Positions 5,607 to 6,681 of a stretch of 6,681 bases of DNA are shown here, piece by piece. How positions within the stretch are numbered: position 1 is the stretch's first letter; each line of letters starts with the position of its first letter. Source of the DNA: an uncultured Acetatifactor sp. (GTDB taxonomy: Bacteria > Bacillota > Clostridia > Lachnospirales > Lachnospiraceae); assembly GCA_910586485.1 (NCBI GenBank), contig CAJUIA010000059.1, positions 1 to 6,681 of the forward strand, read 5' to 3'. The notes beneath the pieces were generated by a model, which did not search any database, was not told where the DNA came from, and saw nothing but the letters and a program-made list of their open reading frames with translations. The position numbers and the translations under genes are program-made.

Positions 5607-6560
5607 TCACAAATACTTTTCTCCGGGCTTAGGCTCCGGTATCTGCCTTAATACTTCCGCCAAAATATCCGGCGCCGTCCTGCCGTTAAGCCTTGCCTTC
5701 TGATTCAGGCGGATACGGTGGATCCCCACATCCATCATCGCCTTTTTCACATCCCCCGGAACCACATATTCTTTGTCCTTTAAGAAAGCATAGGCCTTTG
5801 ACATCCTTCCCAGCGCGAGAGTTCCCCTGGGGCTTAAGCCCAGCTCCAAAAATTCGTTTTTTCTGGTAGTGTCTGACAAAAGTGCCATATACCGATAAAT
5901 GCTGTCATGGATAAAGATTTCCTCCGTCTCCTTCTGCATTTCCTCCAGCGCGGCTCCGTCCGCCACCGGACACACATCGTCAAGCGGCCTGGCCATATGG
6001 CGGCTCTTAAGCAGCGCGATCTCGTCCTCCAGATTCGGATACCCCATGCTGATGCAGATCAGGAACCTGTCCATCTGCGCCTCAGGCAGACGCTGCGTGC
6101 CGTAAGAGCCCACCGGATTCTGCGTGGCCAGAACAATAAATGGCCTTGGCACTTGTCTGGTAACCCCGTCCACCGTTACGCTGCCCTCTTCCATCACCTC
6201 CAACAGAGCGGACTGTGTCTTGGGCGACGTCCTGTTGATCTCATCCGCCAGCAGCAAGTTACACATAACCGCCCCCTCGTGATAAACAAAGCGTCCCGTC
6301 TCCTTTTGATACATGGAAAACCCGGTAATATCCGAGGGCATTACATCCGGCGTAAACTGTATTCTGTTAGATTTTAAGCCCATTGATCTGGAAAAGGCAA
6401 TGGCCATTTCCGTCTTGCCCACCCCCGGCACATCCTCCAAAAGGACGTTGCCGTGGGCCAGAATTGCAGCCATCACCTTCTCAATGCAGGCATTCTTGCC
6501 CACGATCACCTTTTTCACCTCATCCATCACCAGATGAGCCCTTTTGCTTTTTTGTTCCAA
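5607..6560 (-). CDS. MoxR-family AAA+ ATPase
   Basis: A 317-residue cytosolic AAA+ ATPase of the MoxR group, a normal length for the family. Visible motifs in order: Walker A DVPGVGKT (residues 43-50), Walker B LLLADEINR (102-110, with D106 and E107), sensor 1 ATQNP (145-149), arginine-finger region QMDRF (162-166), and sensor 2 GLSPRGTLAL (241-250, Arg245), then a helical lid. MoxR proteins are thought to act as chaperone-like ATPases that remodel or activate partner proteins, often encoded beside DUF58 and von Willebrand or transglutaminase-like genes; here the next two genes fit that pattern. The start is a TTG: no ATG or GTG lies in frame between it and the upstream stop at 6600-6602, and an AGGA site sits 8 nt before it. 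The next in-frame ATG (codon 12) would remove N-terminal residues usually present. The stop is 1 nt before the DUF58 start, so translation is probably coupled. Substrate unknown. Confidence 0.95.
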   Translation of the reverse strand: MEQKSKRAHLVMDEVKKVIVGKNACIEKVMAAILAHGNVLLEDVPGVGKTEMAIAFSRSMGLKSNRIQFTPDVMPSDITGFSMYQKETGRFVYHEGAVMCNLLLADEINRTSPKTQSALLEVMEEGSVTVDGVTRQVPRPFIVLATQNPVGSYGTQRLPEAQMDRFLICISMGYPNLEDEIALLKSRHMARPLDDVCPVADGAALEEMQKETEEIFIHDSIYRYMALLSDTTRKNEFLELGLSPRGTLALGRMSKAYAFLKDKEYVVPGDVKKAMMDVGIHRIRLNQKARLNGRTAPDILAEVLRQIPEPKPGEKYL

Positions 6561-6568
6561 TGCCTGCT

Positions 6569-6574
6569 TCCTTT
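6569..6574 (-). promoter_or_regulatory. Ribosome binding site for the TTG start of moxR
   Basis: On the minus strand AAAGGA lies here, 8 nt before a TTG codon. It supports TTG as the true start of the MoxR gene, because the frame has no ATG or GTG between this site and the preceding in-frame stop. Confidence 0.6.
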
Positions 6575-6607
6575 CCGAAGTAATCAGAATTACCGTTCTT
6601 CACTCCG

Positions 6608-6681
6608 TCAGCCCAGGAAGGGATTATACTCCTTCTCATGCCCGATGGTGGTACTTTCGCCGTGCCCCGGATAAACCTTTG
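6608..6681 (-). CDS. MBL-fold metallo-hydrolase, C-terminal end (partial)
   Basis: Only the last 23 codons and a TGA stop lie in the window; the 5' part is beyond the right edge. The reading frame contains VYPGHGESTTIG followed by HEKEYNPFLG. The PGHG-x-x-TTIG-x-E-x-x-NPF pattern is the usual C-terminal end of small metallo-beta-lactamase-fold hydrolases of the glyoxalase II-like/YqgX type, where the His of GHG is one of the metal ligands. These are cytosolic zinc hydrolases, often given a broad hydroxyacylglutathione-hydrolase-like name; the true substrate cannot be told from this piece. It is on the same strand as moxR and ends 47 nt before its start, with no convincing terminator between them, so read-through into the downstream genes is likely. 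The family call is fairly sure; the specific enzyme is not. Confidence 0.82.
   Translation of the reverse strand, partial: KVYPGHGESTTIGHEKEYNPFLG

Noticed and set aside
6580..6593. Small hairpin GTAAT-N4-ATTAC between the hydrolase gene and moxR
   Set aside because: Only 5 bp, AT-rich and with no T tract, so it does not qualify as a terminator.

Overview
The window looks like chromosomal DNA from an anaerobic gut-type Clostridia, most likely Lachnospiraceae. The basis is a hemZ-type radical SAM gene next to the tail of a metallo-beta-lactamase-fold (MBL) hydrolase, Shine-Dalgarno sites before most genes, and roughly 52-55% G+C in the coding block. This is inferred from gene content; no marker gene settles the genus.

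Layout, read on the minus strand from right to left: (1) the last 23 codons of an MBL-fold hydrolase (6608-6681); (2) a tightly packed three-gene membrane module made of a MoxR AAA+ ATPase (5607-6560), a DUF58 protein (4604-5605) and a large membrane-anchored transglutaminase-like protein (2080-4614) with a 42-bp tandem repeat; (3) hemZ (554-2059). All four complete genes point the same way. They are separated by 1 nt, by an overlap of 11 nt (17 nt if the GTG start is used), and by 20 nt, so they are probably one transcript, possibly continuing from the hydrolase gene 47 nt upstream.

The left 553 bases are different: about 32% G+C by hand count and no long gene. They hold two short overlapping minus-strand reading frames with good ribosome binding sites (174-320, and 1-181 which runs off the edge), the apparent 3' end of another frame (317-397), a possible promoter with an overlapping palindrome, and a weak hairpin after hemZ that may end the main transcript. 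In several clostridia hemZ is followed by hisS and aspS, which are not seen here, so this is a plausible junction with acquired or rearranged DNA.

Function: in MoxR/DUF58/transglutaminase clusters the ATPase is thought to remodel or activate a membrane partner; the transglutaminase-like protein carries its Cys-His catalytic domain outside the membrane. The substrate is unknown. HemZ is an unrelated radical SAM enzyme assigned to anaerobic tetrapyrrole synthesis and seems to share only the transcript. I found no CRISPR array, tRNA, rRNA, transposase or clearly new system. The best leads are the in-frame repeat array, the MoxR module inside the hydrolase-hemZ locus, and the AT-rich left arm.
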